From positions 1 through 48,060 of the forward strand of contig CADBIO010000002.1 in assembly GCA_902794835.1 (NCBI GenBank): DNA of 48,060 nt, in the 5' to 3' direction. The first letter of the stretch is position 1; each line of letters begins with the position of its first letter. The position numbers and the translations under genes are program-made. Below, in pieces: positions 31,378-40,732 of this stretch. A model generated the notes under the pieces. That model had not been told where the DNA came from, did no database searches, and saw nothing but the letters and a program-made list of their open reading frames with translations. This DNA is from an uncultured Erysipelotrichaceae bacterium (GTDB taxonomy: Bacteria > Bacillota_I > Bacilli_A > RFN20 > CAG-826).

Positions 31378-31413
31378 CAAACACCCCCTTATTAAAAGTG
31401 AGGGGGGTTTTTC
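31378..31413 (+). terminator. Terminator hairpin between ligA and comFA
   Basis: CCCCCT pairs with AGGGGG, extended by AAA/TTT, with T residues after. The 3' arm and T tract lie directly before the TTG start of comFA, so the hairpin may control comFA translation or read-through. Confidence 0.7.
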
Positions 31414-31414
31414 A

Positions 31415-32560
31415 TTGGAGAACTTTATCTGCGAACGTTGCGGCAATCGAGATCCGCGTTATATCGGCTTTAAAAACGGAAAGCCATACTGCCGAAGATG
31501 CATCTCCTTCCAAGGCGAAAGCGTTTCTTATGAGAAACCCCTCCCTAAAAGAGCGCCTTTAAATCTGCATTATGGTTTATCTCAAGATCAAGCCCGCCTT
31601 AGCGAAAAAATCGTGTCCAACTTCAAAAACGGAATCGATACCTTGGTCTATGCTGTATGTGGGGCGGGAAAAACAGAGATCAGCTATGCCGTAATTTCTT
31701 ATGCCATCTCCCAAGGAATGACGGTTGGCTTTGCTTTGCCAAGACGCGATGTGGTTATCGAGCTTTTTTATCGCCTGAAAGAATCATTTCCGGAAAACAA
31801 AGTGGTTGCTGTTTTTGGTCAACATACCTCCGTTTTAAAAGGCGATATCATCATTCTTACCACCCATCAGCTTTTTCGCTATCCTAACTATTTCGATTTG
31901 CTAGTGATGGATGAGATTGATGCCTTCCCTTTCAAAGACAATCCCGTTTTAATCGCCATGTATCGAAGAGCTATGCGGGGGAGTTGCGTCTTAATGAGCG
32001 CAACCCCTTCAGAAAACGTAATCCAAGAATTCAAGAAACCTGATCATGAAATTTTGGAATTAAGGACGCGTTTCCACCACCAAGAGATTCCTCTCCCCCA
32101 AACAAAAATCATGCCCTCATTTCTGCAACCATTATTTGTTGTCGCCAAACTTCTCCATTACAAAAAAGAAGGGAAATGTTGTTTCGTTTTCACCCCGTCC
32201 ATTGAAGAATGCGAGATGCTATATCGTTTTGTCTCTTGCTTTGTGAAAGGAGGCTCTTTTGTGCATTCGAAAAAAGAAAACAGGCAAGAAACAATAGGGA
32301 TATTTAAGAAAAAAGGTTATTTCTACCTGATTACCACATCGGTTTTGGAGCGGGGAGTCACTTTTAAAAACCTCCAAGTGATGGTAACCCACGCTGACCG
32401 GGAATCGATTTATTCCTCCAGCGCTTTAATTCAGATTGCGGGGCGGGTGGGGAGAAAAAGCGACGCCCCAGGAGGAGATGTTATTTTCTTGGGAGAAGTG
32501 GAATCGAAAGCTATGAAGGACGCACATGATGAAATCCAATTCTGCAACACCTTTCTGTAA
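31415..32560 (+). CDS. comFA: ComFA-like DEAD-box helicase, DNA uptake
   Basis: About 381 residues from a TTG at 31415. No ATG lies near the start; another in-frame TTG (31364) lies before the terminator. The chosen start keeps the N-terminal zinc finger (Cys6, Cys9, Cys26, Cys29). The helicase core has Walker A VCGAGKTE, the motif II MDEID, motif III SATPS and motif VI-like QIAGRVGRKSD. ComFA is the ATPase that drives single-stranded DNA into the cell during natural transformation. comFC follows with a 35-base overlap. The other late competence genes are not in the window, so competence itself is not shown. Confidence 0.88.
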   Translation: MENFICERCGNRDPRYIGFKNGKPYCRRCISFQGESVSYEKPLPKRAPLNLHYGLSQDQARLSEKIVSNFKNGIDTLVYAVCGAGKTEISYAVISYAISQGMTVGFALPRRDVVIELFYRLKESFPENKVVAVFGQHTSVLKGDIIILTTHQLFRYPNYFDLLVMDEIDAFPFKDNPVLIAMYRRAMRGSCVLMSATPSENVIQEFKKPDHEILELRTRFHHQEIPLPQTKIMPSFLQPLFVVAKLLHYKKEGKCCFVFTPSIEECEMLYRFVSCFVKGGSFVHSKKENRQETIGIFKKKGYFYLITTSVLERGVTFKNLQVMVTHADRESIYSSSALIQIAGRVGRKSDAPGGDVIFLGEVESKAMKDAHDEIQFCNTFL

Positions 32561-33170
32561 GGTATGCTTCCAACCCTTCTCACCGCCATCTTTGAAAACC
32601 ATTCTTGATCGCGATCCTTGCCTCTGTGCTAGGTGTTTTCGTGAGATGGGCCCCGTGAACCTTTGCTACACCCTCGAGGGGATTAAGACGATATCCCTTT
32701 ATCGTTACAATGAAAAAATCAAAGGAATGCTATTTGATTTAAAAGGATGCGGCGATTATGAAATGGCGAAAGTATTTTTAGTCAATCAAAAACCATATCT
32801 AAAACATCGTTTCCGGGACTATTATTTAGTGCCTGCGCCAAGCTTTGAGCCAAAAAACATAGAACGAGGTTTTAATCATGTCGAAGAAATCTTCACGGGC
32901 ATTGGGAAAGGATATATCCACGCCATCATGAAAATAGATGGCATTAAACAAGCTGATCTTAATTATCGCCAACGGCAACAAATCGGCGCTCATTTGACAT
33001 GGAACCCAAAGGCAAATGTGGTTGGCAAGAAGATTCTTTTTGTCGACGATCTTATTACGACCGGAGCGACAGCAAAAGCGTGTTGTCATTTGCTAATGAA
33101 GCATGGGGCAAAGGAAGTGAGGATTTTGTCTGTTGCAAAGACGCCATTACGTCAAAATCACCGAAAATAA
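32526..33170 (+). CDS. comFC: ComFC-like phosphoribosyltransferase-fold protein
   Basis: A 214-residue protein. A Cys-rich N-terminus (Cys11, Cys14 and a later CLC-x-x-C) forms a zinc ribbon. The C-terminal PRPP-loop motif ILFVDDLITTGAT is the type I phosphoribosyltransferase signature. ComFC works with ComFA in DNA uptake. The gene has two adjacent ATGs (32526, 32529) behind an AAGGA site and overlaps comFA by 35 bases. In many Bacilli an hpf/raiA gene follows and then secA; that gene is missing here. Confidence 0.92.
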   Translation: MMKSNSATPFCKVCFQPFSPPSLKTILDRDPCLCARCFREMGPVNLCYTLEGIKTISLYRYNEKIKGMLFDLKGCGDYEMAKVFLVNQKPYLKHRFRDYYLVPAPSFEPKNIERGFNHVEEIFTGIGKGYIHAIMKIDGIKQADLNYRQRQQIGAHLTWNPKANVVGKKILFVDDLITTGATAKACCHLLMKHGAKEVRILSVAKTPLRQNHRK

Positions 33171-33215
33171 CGCGCGTTTAAGGAACTTCGCAACGGCGCT
33201 CACGCACACTCATAT

Positions 33216-33244
33216 TTGCTTACCATTTATGGTAATGGTAAAAT
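33216..33244 (+). promoter_or_regulatory. Sigma-A promoter of secA with an inverted repeat in the spacer
   Basis: -35 TTGCTT (33216-33221), 17-base spacer, -10 TAAAAT (33239-33244). TTACCAT and ATGGTAA form a perfect dyad around TT at 33220-33235, mostly inside the spacer, as expected for an operator. Confidence 0.65.
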
Positions 33245-33271
33245 CTCAAAGAACTTTTTAGGAGAATAATC

Positions 33272-35956
33272 GTGGCTAACATTATTGAAAAGATATTTCA
33301 TCTTGAAAAACGAGAACTGAACAAATACTATCGCGAATCTGAGCAAGTTTTGGCCTTTGATGAAGCGATGCAGAAGTTGAGTGATGATGAACTTCGCGCG
33401 AAAACCGAAGAATTCAAGGCAAAGCTGAAAAACGGCTCTTCTTTGGAAGACATCAAATACGAAGCTTATGCCGTCGCTCGTGAAGCTGCTTGGCGTGTTT
33501 TACACCAAAAGCCTTTCCAGGTGCAGATTATTGGCTCTTTGGTATTGAATAACGGCGATATTGCCGAAATGAAAACCGGTGAAGGTAAGACCCTTACTGA
33601 AACCATGGCGGTTTATCTTAATGCATTGACTGGCAGAGGCGTCCACGTCATTACCGTTAATGAGTATTTGGCTTCCCGTGACGCCGAGTGGATGGGCCAA
33701 ATCTATCGTTTCTTAGGACTTACTGTCGGCGTTAACCTTGCCTCGAAATCTCCTAGCGAAAAACGCGAAGCTTACGCTTGCGATATCACCTATACGACCA
33801 ACTCAGAGTTGGGTTTCGATTATCTCCGCGACAATATGGCCCCAGACCTTTCTGGCCGCGTTTTGCGAGGCCTTTATTTCTGTGTCGTCGATGAGGCGGA
33901 CTCCGTTTTAATCGATGAATCCCGCACTCCATTGATTATTTCCGGCGGATCAAGAACAGCCGCCTCTCAATACCAAGTCGCCGATCGTTTCGTCAAAGCG
34001 CTGAAGAAAGATGTGGATTTCACCATCGATATCAAAGAAAAGACTTGCTCTTTGACCGATGAAGGCAATACCAAGGCGGAGAGAATGTTTGGCATTCGTA
34101 ATCTCTATGACCCAGAATACCAAGATCTTGTCCATAGAATCCATCAAGCCTTGAAAGCCAACTACATCATGACGCGTGATGTTGAGTATATGGTCGATGC
34201 CGAACATACGATTCAATTGATTGATCAATTCACCGGTCGTATTATGCCAGGGCGTGAATATAATGATGGACTCCAACAAGCCATCCAGGCCAAAGAAGGC
34301 GTGGAAATCAAACAAGAAACCGTCGTCATGGCGACCATCACTTATCAGAATTTCTTCCGTCTTTATGAAAAACTTTCTGGCATGACGGGTACCGCCAAAA
34401 CGGAAGAAGAGGAATTCGAAACCATCTATAACATGAAGGTTATCGTCATCCCGACCAACCGACCGATTCAACGTATTGACGCTTCTGATTATATTTTTGG
34501 AACCCACAAAGAAAAATTGGAGGCCTTGGTCAAAGCAGTGAAAGAAAAACAAGAGATCGGACAACCGGTTTTGATTGGTACGGTCTCCGTCGAATCTAAC
34601 GAAGAAATCTCTGCCTTGCTCACCGCGGCAGGCATCAAACACGAGGTTTTAAATGCGAAAAACCAAGCCCGTGAAGCGGAAATTATCTCTCACGCTGGTG
34701 AAAAAGGCGCAGTAACCTTGGCTACTAACATGGCAGGCCGTGGCACCGATATTAAACTTGGCGAAGGCGTTAAGGAACTCGGTGGCCTTTGCGTTTTTGG
34801 AACCGAACGTCATGAATCTCGACGTATTGATAACCAGCTCCGTGGCCGTTCTGGCCGTCAGGGGGACCCAGGCTTCACCCGTTTCTTCATCTCATTCGAT
34901 GATGAATTGCTCCGTCGCTTTGCCCCAGACAATCTCCGTGAGCAATTCCAAAAGAACGCCGACGGCGAACCGATCGAATCTCGGTTGTTGACTAACGCCG
35001 TTACCAACGCCCAAAAACAAATCGAAGGCAAAAACTTCGACATCCGTAAAAATCTAAAGGATTACGACGATGTTTTGGCCAAACAAAGAGACATCATTTA
35101 CAAGAAACGTGATGCGATTTTAATGGCAGAAGACATTGTTAACATGATTCATGACTTCTTCAAACTGACGGGCCTTTATCTTTGCAAACAAGCACAAGAT
35201 AAGAACTCCAATCTAGACATCATCAACGGCGAACATTTAAAACGTATCGTTGAGCCACAATTTTTGCCCGAAGGCAGCATCGCCGTTTCTGCTTACGATG
35301 GTGCGCCAATCGAAGAGGCGGGAGAAGATTTAGGCGAAATTCTTTATGCACGCTATCTTGAAAAACGTAAGACGTGGCCAGCAGCGGATGCCGACAAAAT
35401 TGAACGGACCATTTCCTTGCGTGTCATCGATCGTAACTGGCAAGGCCACATCGATACAATGTCCCACTTGCGTGATGGCATCAATTTGAGAAGCTATGCC
35501 CAGAAAAACCCACTCCAAGATTATGTTAACGAAGGTTATGACCTCTTCGCGGAAATGAATGAGAAGGCCGCGGTCGATACCTGCTTCAATTTGTTGAATG
35601 TCAGAATCGCCCAAAAAGCTCCTGAAGCCCCAAAACCACAAGAGCAGCCGAAACAGCCAAGCCACGAGCACATTCAGGCTCAACCGCAAGAAGGAAAACC
35701 AATCGGGGCGATTAAACCAGAAAAAATCGTTGTTGCTAGACCAGCAGAAAAAGAACCCACTCCGGCTCCACGTCTCACCAAACCAGACCCATTGCCGCAA
35801 GCAACCCCAGACATGAGCCCGGAGCAACGCTTAAAAATCGCCGAAGGTAACTTACGTCGTGCCAATCGCGAATTAATCGGTGATGAAGCCTATGGCAAAA
35901 TCATCCGAGAATACAATGACGCTGTCGCCGCCGTGGAAGCGGCTCAGAAAAAATAA
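33272..35956 (+). CDS. secA: Preprotein translocase ATPase SecA
   Basis: An 894-residue motor that pushes proteins through SecYEG. The GTG start follows AGGAGA. Walker A is MKTGEGKT (about 100-107), Walker B VVDEADSVLIDESRTPL, and MAGRGTDI, GTERHESRRIDNQLRGRSGRQGD mark the second helicase domain. After about residue 770 the sequence is a Pro/Gln/Lys-rich linker and a short helical tail of unknown role. The usual C-terminal zinc motif that binds SecB is absent, as in several Bacilli. prfB follows after 13 bases, the standard arrangement. Confidence 0.98.
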   Translation: MANIIEKIFHLEKRELNKYYRESEQVLAFDEAMQKLSDDELRAKTEEFKAKLKNGSSLEDIKYEAYAVAREAAWRVLHQKPFQVQIIGSLVLNNGDIAEMKTGEGKTLTETMAVYLNALTGRGVHVITVNEYLASRDAEWMGQIYRFLGLTVGVNLASKSPSEKREAYACDITYTTNSELGFDYLRDNMAPDLSGRVLRGLYFCVVDEADSVLIDESRTPLIISGGSRTAASQYQVADRFVKALKKDVDFTIDIKEKTCSLTDEGNTKAERMFGIRNLYDPEYQDLVHRIHQALKANYIMTRDVEYMVDAEHTIQLIDQFTGRIMPGREYNDGLQQAIQAKEGVEIKQETVVMATITYQNFFRLYEKLSGMTGTAKTEEEEFETIYNMKVIVIPTNRPIQRIDASDYIFGTHKEKLEALVKAVKEKQEIGQPVLIGTVSVESNEEISALLTAAGIKHEVLNAKNQAREAEIISHAGEKGAVTLATNMAGRGTDIKLGEGVKELGGLCVFGTERHESRRIDNQLRGRSGRQGDPGFTRFFISFDDELLRRFAPDNLREQFQKNADGEPIESRLLTNAVTNAQKQIEGKNFDIRKNLKDYDDVLAKQRDIIYKKRDAILMAEDIVNMIHDFFKLTGLYLCKQAQDKNSNLDIINGEHLKRIVEPQFLPEGSIAVSAYDGAPIEEAGEDLGEILYARYLEKRKTWPAADADKIERTISLRVIDRNWQGHIDTMSHLRDGINLRSYAQKNPLQDYVNEGYDLFAEMNEKAAVDTCFNLLNVRIAQKAPEAPKPQEQPKQPSHEHIQAQPQEGKPIGAIKPEKIVVARPAEKEPTPAPRLTKPDPLPQATPDMSPEQRLKIAEGNLRRANRELIGDEAYGKIIREYNDAVAAVEAAQKK

Positions 35957-35969
35957 GAAAAGGAATAGT

Positions 35970-37086
35970 ATGAAAGAGCTAGTCGAATTAAAACAAGAAG
36001 CCCAGGAAATCGGGAAACTTGTCTCGCAGCTCGGTGGTTCTCTTTGACCTCCCAAAGCTGAAAGATGAGATTGCCTCCCTTACAGAGGAGCAAAACAAAG
36101 AAGATTTTTGGAATGACCAGAAAGCTGCTTTAGCCGTTGTCGATCGTCTCAATGACGCCAAATATAAAGTCGACACTTACGCAACCATTCAAAGCGACTT
36201 CGAAGGTGTCAGCCTTCTTCTCGAAGATGCCGACGCCGATTCGCCAGATATGCGAGAATTAATTGAAGAGACGGAAAATTCTTTAAAAAAGAAAATCCAC
36301 GAACTCCGCAACGATCTCTTATTCAATGGCGAATATGATAGCCTCAACGCCACATTAGAAGTTCACCCAGGAGCTGGCGGCACGGAAGCACAAGATTGGG
36401 CTGACATGCTTTTTAGGATGTATGGCCGTTGGGCAGAAAAACATCATTTCAAATGGCAAGTCTATTCTTATGAAAACGGGGATGAAGCCGGATTGAAATC
36501 CGCGATGGTCAAAATCAGCGGGAAAAATGTTTATGGTTTATTAAAAGGAGAGAAAGGCGTTCATCGCTTGGTTCGTATTTCCCCTTTTGACGCCAACGCC
36601 AGAAGACACACCTCTTTTGCCTCAGTGAACGTCGTTCCAGAATTTGGCAAAGTAGCAGATGTCGTCATTGATCCAAAAGATCTCCGTGTCGATACCTTCC
36701 GCAGCGGTGGTGCCGGCGGTCAAAACGTCAATAAAGTTTCCTCTGCCGTCCGTATCACCCACATCCCAACCGGCATCGTTGTCTCTTGCGAGATTGAGCG
36801 TTCCCAACTTTTTAACAAACAAACCTGCATGGAGATGCTCGCCGACAAACTCATGCAGCGAAAAATCGAGGAACGGGATGCCCAAATGAAATCCATCGTA
36901 GGCGAGCAAAAAAATATTGAATGGGGTTCTCAAATCCGTTCCTATGTCTTCTGCCCTTATACTATGGTCAAAGATCACCGCACCGAATTCCAGACTGCCG
37001 ATGTCAACGGCGTCATGGATGGCGACATCGATGATTTCGTTTATTCCTATCTAGAGATGCTCGCAAGAACCGGAAAACAAAGTTGA
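35970..37086 (+). CDS. prfB: Peptide chain release factor 2, with programmed +1 frameshift
   Basis: The gene starts at the ATG at 35970 (AAAAGGA site). The zero frame reads 25 codons to an in-frame TGA at 36045-36047; a +1 slip at CTT-TGA-C continues from GAC at 36046, giving a 371-residue RF2. Marks of RF2 are SPFDANARRHTSFASVNV (the SPF stop-codon reader) and the peptidyl-hydrolysis GGQ in RSGGAGGQN. RF2 ends translation at UGA and UAA and tunes its own level through the slip. It lies between secA and yitT in a run of same-strand genes. Confidence 0.96.
36030..36048 (+). other. RF2 programmed frameshift site
   Basis: A Shine-Dalgarno-like GGTGG precedes CTT TGA C. UGA at 36045-36047 is the slow stop codon; the P-site tRNA-Leu slips forward one base from CUU to UUU. 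This also shows that UGA is read as stop in this organism. Confidence 0.95.
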
Positions 37087-37096
37087 GGAGGATAAC

Positions 37097-38122
37097 ATGG
37101 ATGCTCAGATGAGAAAAATGGTCCGATCACCGCATTACCAAAGGGCTAAGGATATTTTGTTGATCCTTGTCGGATGCGTTCTTTTCGCTTTTGGCGATGC
37201 CGTTTTTCTTAATAAATGGGACATCGTTTCTGGCGGCGTTTCTTCTCTTGGCATCATCGTTGACTATTTTGTTGAGCCTTTGACTGGGTTCGGCATCAGA
37301 GATATCGTCGTTGCGGTCGCTCAGGTTGTCCTCTGGATCCTCGGGCTGGTATTTATGGGCAAAAAATTTGCTCTAAAGACCTTAGTTGCAATGATTGCCT
37401 ATCCAGCTTTCTATGCTTTGTTTTATCGTTTAGATTTAGGCGCCGTTCTTGGGTTAGGTCTTTTATATCCATCCGTCGGGGGCGCATCGTTAAGTTCATA
37501 TGAATTGTTGTCGACCGATGTTGGCAATTTAATGATTTGTGCCGCAATCGGCGGTGCTTTAGATGGTGTGGCCGTGGGAATGGCCTTTTTAGGGCACGCC
37601 TCAACTGGAGGCTTTGCGATTGTCTCCAGCATCTTGGCGAAATTCACCGCGATGAAAGAAGATGTTTCCAGTTTCTTAATCGACAGCGTTTTAATTCTTA
37701 TCTCTGCTTTAGCTCGTTTGAATCAGCCTAGCATTGGCATCTATGTTCTTGGCGGCATCATCTCCGCTTTGGTTTGCTCGATGGCGATTCAAGCGGTTTA
37801 TATCAATGCCGATCGTTTTGTCATTGCCGACGTCGTATCAGACCAATATGAAGAGATTGCCAAATTCGTCTATAACGAATTAGACCACAGTGTTACTTTA
37901 TTTGATGCTGTCGGCGGCTATACAGGCGAAAACCGTAAAATGATGCGAATCGTCATCAATAAATCCGAACAACTGGATTTAGAGAATAAGATTGCAGAAA
38001 TCGATCCATCAGCCTTCGTTTCCTTTACGAAAGCCAAATCCATCAACGGCGAAGGCTTTGTGCCTCTCCCGAAAATCAAAAAAGAAAAGAAACATAAGAC
38101 GGGAGACAAGGAACATGATTGA
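37097..38122 (+). CDS. YitT family membrane protein (DUF161/DUF2179)
   Basis: A 341-residue protein. Five to six membrane segments fill residues 15-235, including VSGGVSSLGIIV and HASTGGFAIVSS, the family's paired glycine-rich loops. The C-terminal DUF2179 domain is near 240-315, ending in a Lys-rich tail. YitT proteins are widespread in Firmicutes; no transport substrate is established for most. The start follows a GAGGAGG site 10 bases after prfB; the stop overlaps the uvrB start by eight bases. Confidence 0.9.
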   Translation: MDAQMRKMVRSPHYQRAKDILLILVGCVLFAFGDAVFLNKWDIVSGGVSSLGIIVDYFVEPLTGFGIRDIVVAVAQVVLWILGLVFMGKKFALKTLVAMIAYPAFYALFYRLDLGAVLGLGLLYPSVGGASLSSYELLSTDVGNLMICAAIGGALDGVAVGMAFLGHASTGGFAIVSSILAKFTAMKEDVSSFLIDSVLILISALARLNQPSIGIYVLGGIISALVCSMAIQAVYINADRFVIADVVSDQYEEIAKFVYNELDHSVTLFDAVGGYTGENRKMMRIVINKSEQLDLENKIAEIDPSAFVSFTKAKSINGEGFVPLPKIKKEKKHKTGDKEHD

Positions 38123-40106
38123 TTCTTCTCATCCGTTCAAACTAGTTTCAAAATTCAAGCCAACGGGGGATCAACCCCAAGCCATCGAACAAGTTCTTAA
38201 AGGAGTGCGCGAAGGAAAACAATTTCAAGTTATCAAAGGGGCCACGGGCACGGGAAAGACTTTTACTGACGCTAATATTGTCGCGGCCCTGAATCGTCCG
38301 ACTCTTGTTTTGGTTCATAACAAAACTCTAGCCTCACAGCTTTATGGGGAATTCAAAGAACTATTTCCTGAGAATCGCGTCGAATATTTCGTCTCTAACT
38401 TCGATTTTTATCAACCAGAAGCCTACGTTCCGAAAACTGACACCTATATCGCCAAAGATGCGATGATGAACGACGAGATTGAGCAATTACGTACCAGTGC
38501 GGTCAATTCGATCCTTGAACGTCGTGATACGATTGTCGTAGCTTCTGTTGCTGCCATTTATGGTTTGACCGATCCGGCCGAATATAGTGGCCTTGTTTTT
38601 GAAATTCGCGAAGGGGAAACCTTGGATCGAAAGAAATTTTTCGCCCGCCTTGTCGATTCTCAATATTCGCGGAACAACTTCGATCTGAATCCAGGCAATT
38701 TCCGCGTTCATGGCGACATCATTGACATCTGTCCTATGGCGCCTAGCGATTATTACATCCGTATTGATTGTTTTGGGGATGAAGTGGAACGAATTTCCGA
38801 GATTGACAAAACGACGGGGGAATTCCATCGTTCCTACCGCACCTATGCCATCTATCCAGCCTATGACCACGCCTCGACTCGTGCCAGAATCAATATTGCC
38901 TGTGAGTCGATTTCGAAAGAATTAGATACACGTCTAGCCTATTTTAAGAAAGAAGGCAAACTTTTAGAGGCTGAGCGTCTCGAAATGAGAACCAGGCAAG
39001 ATATGGAATCCTTACAAGAATTCGGCCGTTGTCCCGGAATTGAAAATTACTCCGCCCACATTGATCAACGTAAACCTGGGCAAAGACCCTTTTGCTTAAT
39101 CGATTATTTCCCCAAAGATTATCTCCTTCTGGTAGACGAATCCCACGTTACCTTCCCTCAAATACGGGGCATGTATTTTGGCGATCGTTCTAGAAAAGAA
39201 ACTCTTGTGGAATATGGCTTCCGTCTTCCCAGCGCTTTGGATAATCGCCCTTTGAATTTTGACGAATTTGAACGCCTGATGCCTGCCAACGTGATTTGCA
39301 CCTCGGCTACGCCAGGTGATTATGAATTGAATCAGGCTGATGGAGAAGTGGTAGAACAAGTCATTCGTCCTACCGGCTTGCTCGATCCAGTCATCGAAGT
39401 TAGAAAGCCGCTCGGACAAATCGATGACATCATGCAAGAAATCAAGCAACGGATCGAAAAAAACGAACGTGTGATGATTGTTACTTTGACCATCCGTATG
39501 GCCGAAGATCTTACGGCATACCTTAAAGGGCAAGGAATTAAGGTCACTTATCTTCAAAATGAGACCAAGACCTTAGAACGCACGGAGATTATCTATCAAT
39601 TAAGAAAAGGAAAATACGATGTCCTGGTCGGCATCAATTTGTTAAGAGAAGGCTTAGACATTCCAGAAGTTTCTTTGATTTGCATTTTAGATGCAGACAA
39701 AGAAGGATTCTTACGTTCGAAGACCTCCTTAATCCAAATCACAGGACGCGCCGCCCGTAACGCCCATGGCAAAGTTATCATGTACGCCGATATTATCACG
39801 GATTCAATGGCGGCCTGTATCCATGAAACGAATCGCCGTCGGAGAATCCAAAACGAATATAATGAAGAAAACGGCATCATTCCAACAACGATCATCAAAG
39901 ACATCCGCCCTCCGCTTTCCAATAGCGACAGCGAGGAAGAGGAAATCACGAAACACATCAACAAAAAAGCCTCCCGCAAAGATTTGGAAACGCAAATCAA
40001 AAAGCTGGAGAAAGAAATGCGCGAAGCTGCCAAAGCCTATGATTTTGAACGGGCGGCTGAGATTCGTGACATTATCTTAGATTTGAGAACGGGCATGAAC
40101 CAATGA
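38115..40106 (+). CDS. uvrB: Excinuclease ABC subunit B
   Basis: A 663-residue damage-verification subunit of nucleotide excision repair. I use the ATG at 38115 (AAGGA site). Walker A is GATGTGKT (42-49); the damage-probing hairpin is FDFYQPEAYVP; then DESHVTFPQ (motif II), and TGRAARN (motif VI). The C-terminal UVR motif that binds UvrC is at about 625-660. uvrA and uvrC are not in the window. It shares a run of overlapping genes with yitT and the HAD phosphatase. Confidence 0.98.
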   Translation: MIDSSHPFKLVSKFKPTGDQPQAIEQVLKGVREGKQFQVIKGATGTGKTFTDANIVAALNRPTLVLVHNKTLASQLYGEFKELFPENRVEYFVSNFDFYQPEAYVPKTDTYIAKDAMMNDEIEQLRTSAVNSILERRDTIVVASVAAIYGLTDPAEYSGLVFEIREGETLDRKKFFARLVDSQYSRNNFDLNPGNFRVHGDIIDICPMAPSDYYIRIDCFGDEVERISEIDKTTGEFHRSYRTYAIYPAYDHASTRARINIACESISKELDTRLAYFKKEGKLLEAERLEMRTRQDMESLQEFGRCPGIENYSAHIDQRKPGQRPFCLIDYFPKDYLLLVDESHVTFPQIRGMYFGDRSRKETLVEYGFRLPSALDNRPLNFDEFERLMPANVICTSATPGDYELNQADGEVVEQVIRPTGLLDPVIEVRKPLGQIDDIMQEIKQRIEKNERVMIVTLTIRMAEDLTAYLKGQGIKVTYLQNETKTLERTEIIYQLRKGKYDVLVGINLLREGLDIPEVSLICILDADKEGFLRSKTSLIQITGRAARNAHGKVIMYADIITDSMAACIHETNRRRRIQNEYNEENGIIPTTIIKDIRPPLSNSDSEEEEITKHINKKASRKDLETQIKKLEKEMREAAKAYDFERAAEIRDIILDLRTGMNQ

Positions 40107-40732
40107 AACATTACGACTATTATTATTTTGATTTTGACGGCACTTTGGTCGATACTTGGAAATCTTTGATTCGCCCCTTCCAGGTTGCTTATGGGCATTT
40201 TGGCTATCAACTCACCCCTAGCGACGTGCTTCACTTTACTCATATGGCGATGGTTCAATCCTGCCTTGAAGTCGGCATCACCAAAGAAGAGGATATGTTG
40301 ACGTTATATCAAATTCTTTCGGAAGAAATGAAAAACGAAGAAGATCTGAAGAAAATCGAAGTCTTCCCAGAAGTTTCAGAAGTTCTCGCCACCCTCAAAA
40401 AGAACGACAAAAAGATCGCTGTGGTCTCTGGCAACTCCGTCACCCATATCGGCCGTGTATTAAAAATCATCGGATTGGACCAATATTTCGATTTCTATGT
40501 CGGTGGCGACAGCACGAAAAACCCCAAGCCTTTTGCCGATCCCTTGTTGAAGGCGATGGAACTTTCAGGCAACCCATTAAAGGAAGCGTGTCTTTATATT
40601 GGAGATTCTCTGCAAGACCCAGAATGTGCAAAAAATGCGGGAATCGATGGCTTTTTATTGGACCGCAAAAATGAATACGCTAAGGAGAAGTGGCCCATCA
40701 TTCATAATCTCAAGGAGCTTTTAAATGACTGA
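40103..40732 (+). CDS. HAD-family phosphatase, phosphoglycolate phosphatase/PpaX-like
   Basis: A 209-residue HAD hydrolase. Motif I is FDFDGTLVD with nucleophile Asp10 and Asp12; motif II VVSGNS; motif III Lys in NPKP; motif IV GDSLQDPECAKNAG. The alpha-helical cap between motifs I and II places it with Gph/PpaX-type enzymes, which remove phosphate from 2-phosphoglycolate or pyrophosphate. The exact substrate is uncertain. It overlaps uvrB by four bases and the following glycosyltransferase by eight. Confidence 0.88.
   Translation: MKHYDYYYFDFDGTLVDTWKSLIRPFQVAYGHFGYQLTPSDVLHFTHMAMVQSCLEVGITKEEDMLTLYQILSEEMKNEEDLKKIEVFPEVSEVLATLKKNDKKIAVVSGNSVTHIGRVLKIIGLDQYFDFYVGGDSTKNPKPFADPLLKAMELSGNPLKEACLYIGDSLQDPECAKNAGIDGFLLDRKNEYAKEKWPIIHNLKELLND

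Noticed and set aside
31364-31414. Earlier TTG start for comFA
   Set aside because: It would place the start before the terminator hairpin and add residues without family support.
33950-34642. 230-residue antisense frame in secA
   Set aside because: It is the shadow of the secA coding bias; no start signal, and its residues do not resemble a real protein.
35970-36047. In-frame TGA in prfB taken as a broken gene or as tryptophan
   Set aside because: CTT TGA C with a preceding GGTGG matches the RF2 programmed frameshift, and the +1 frame continues a full RF2. TGA also ends many intact genes here.
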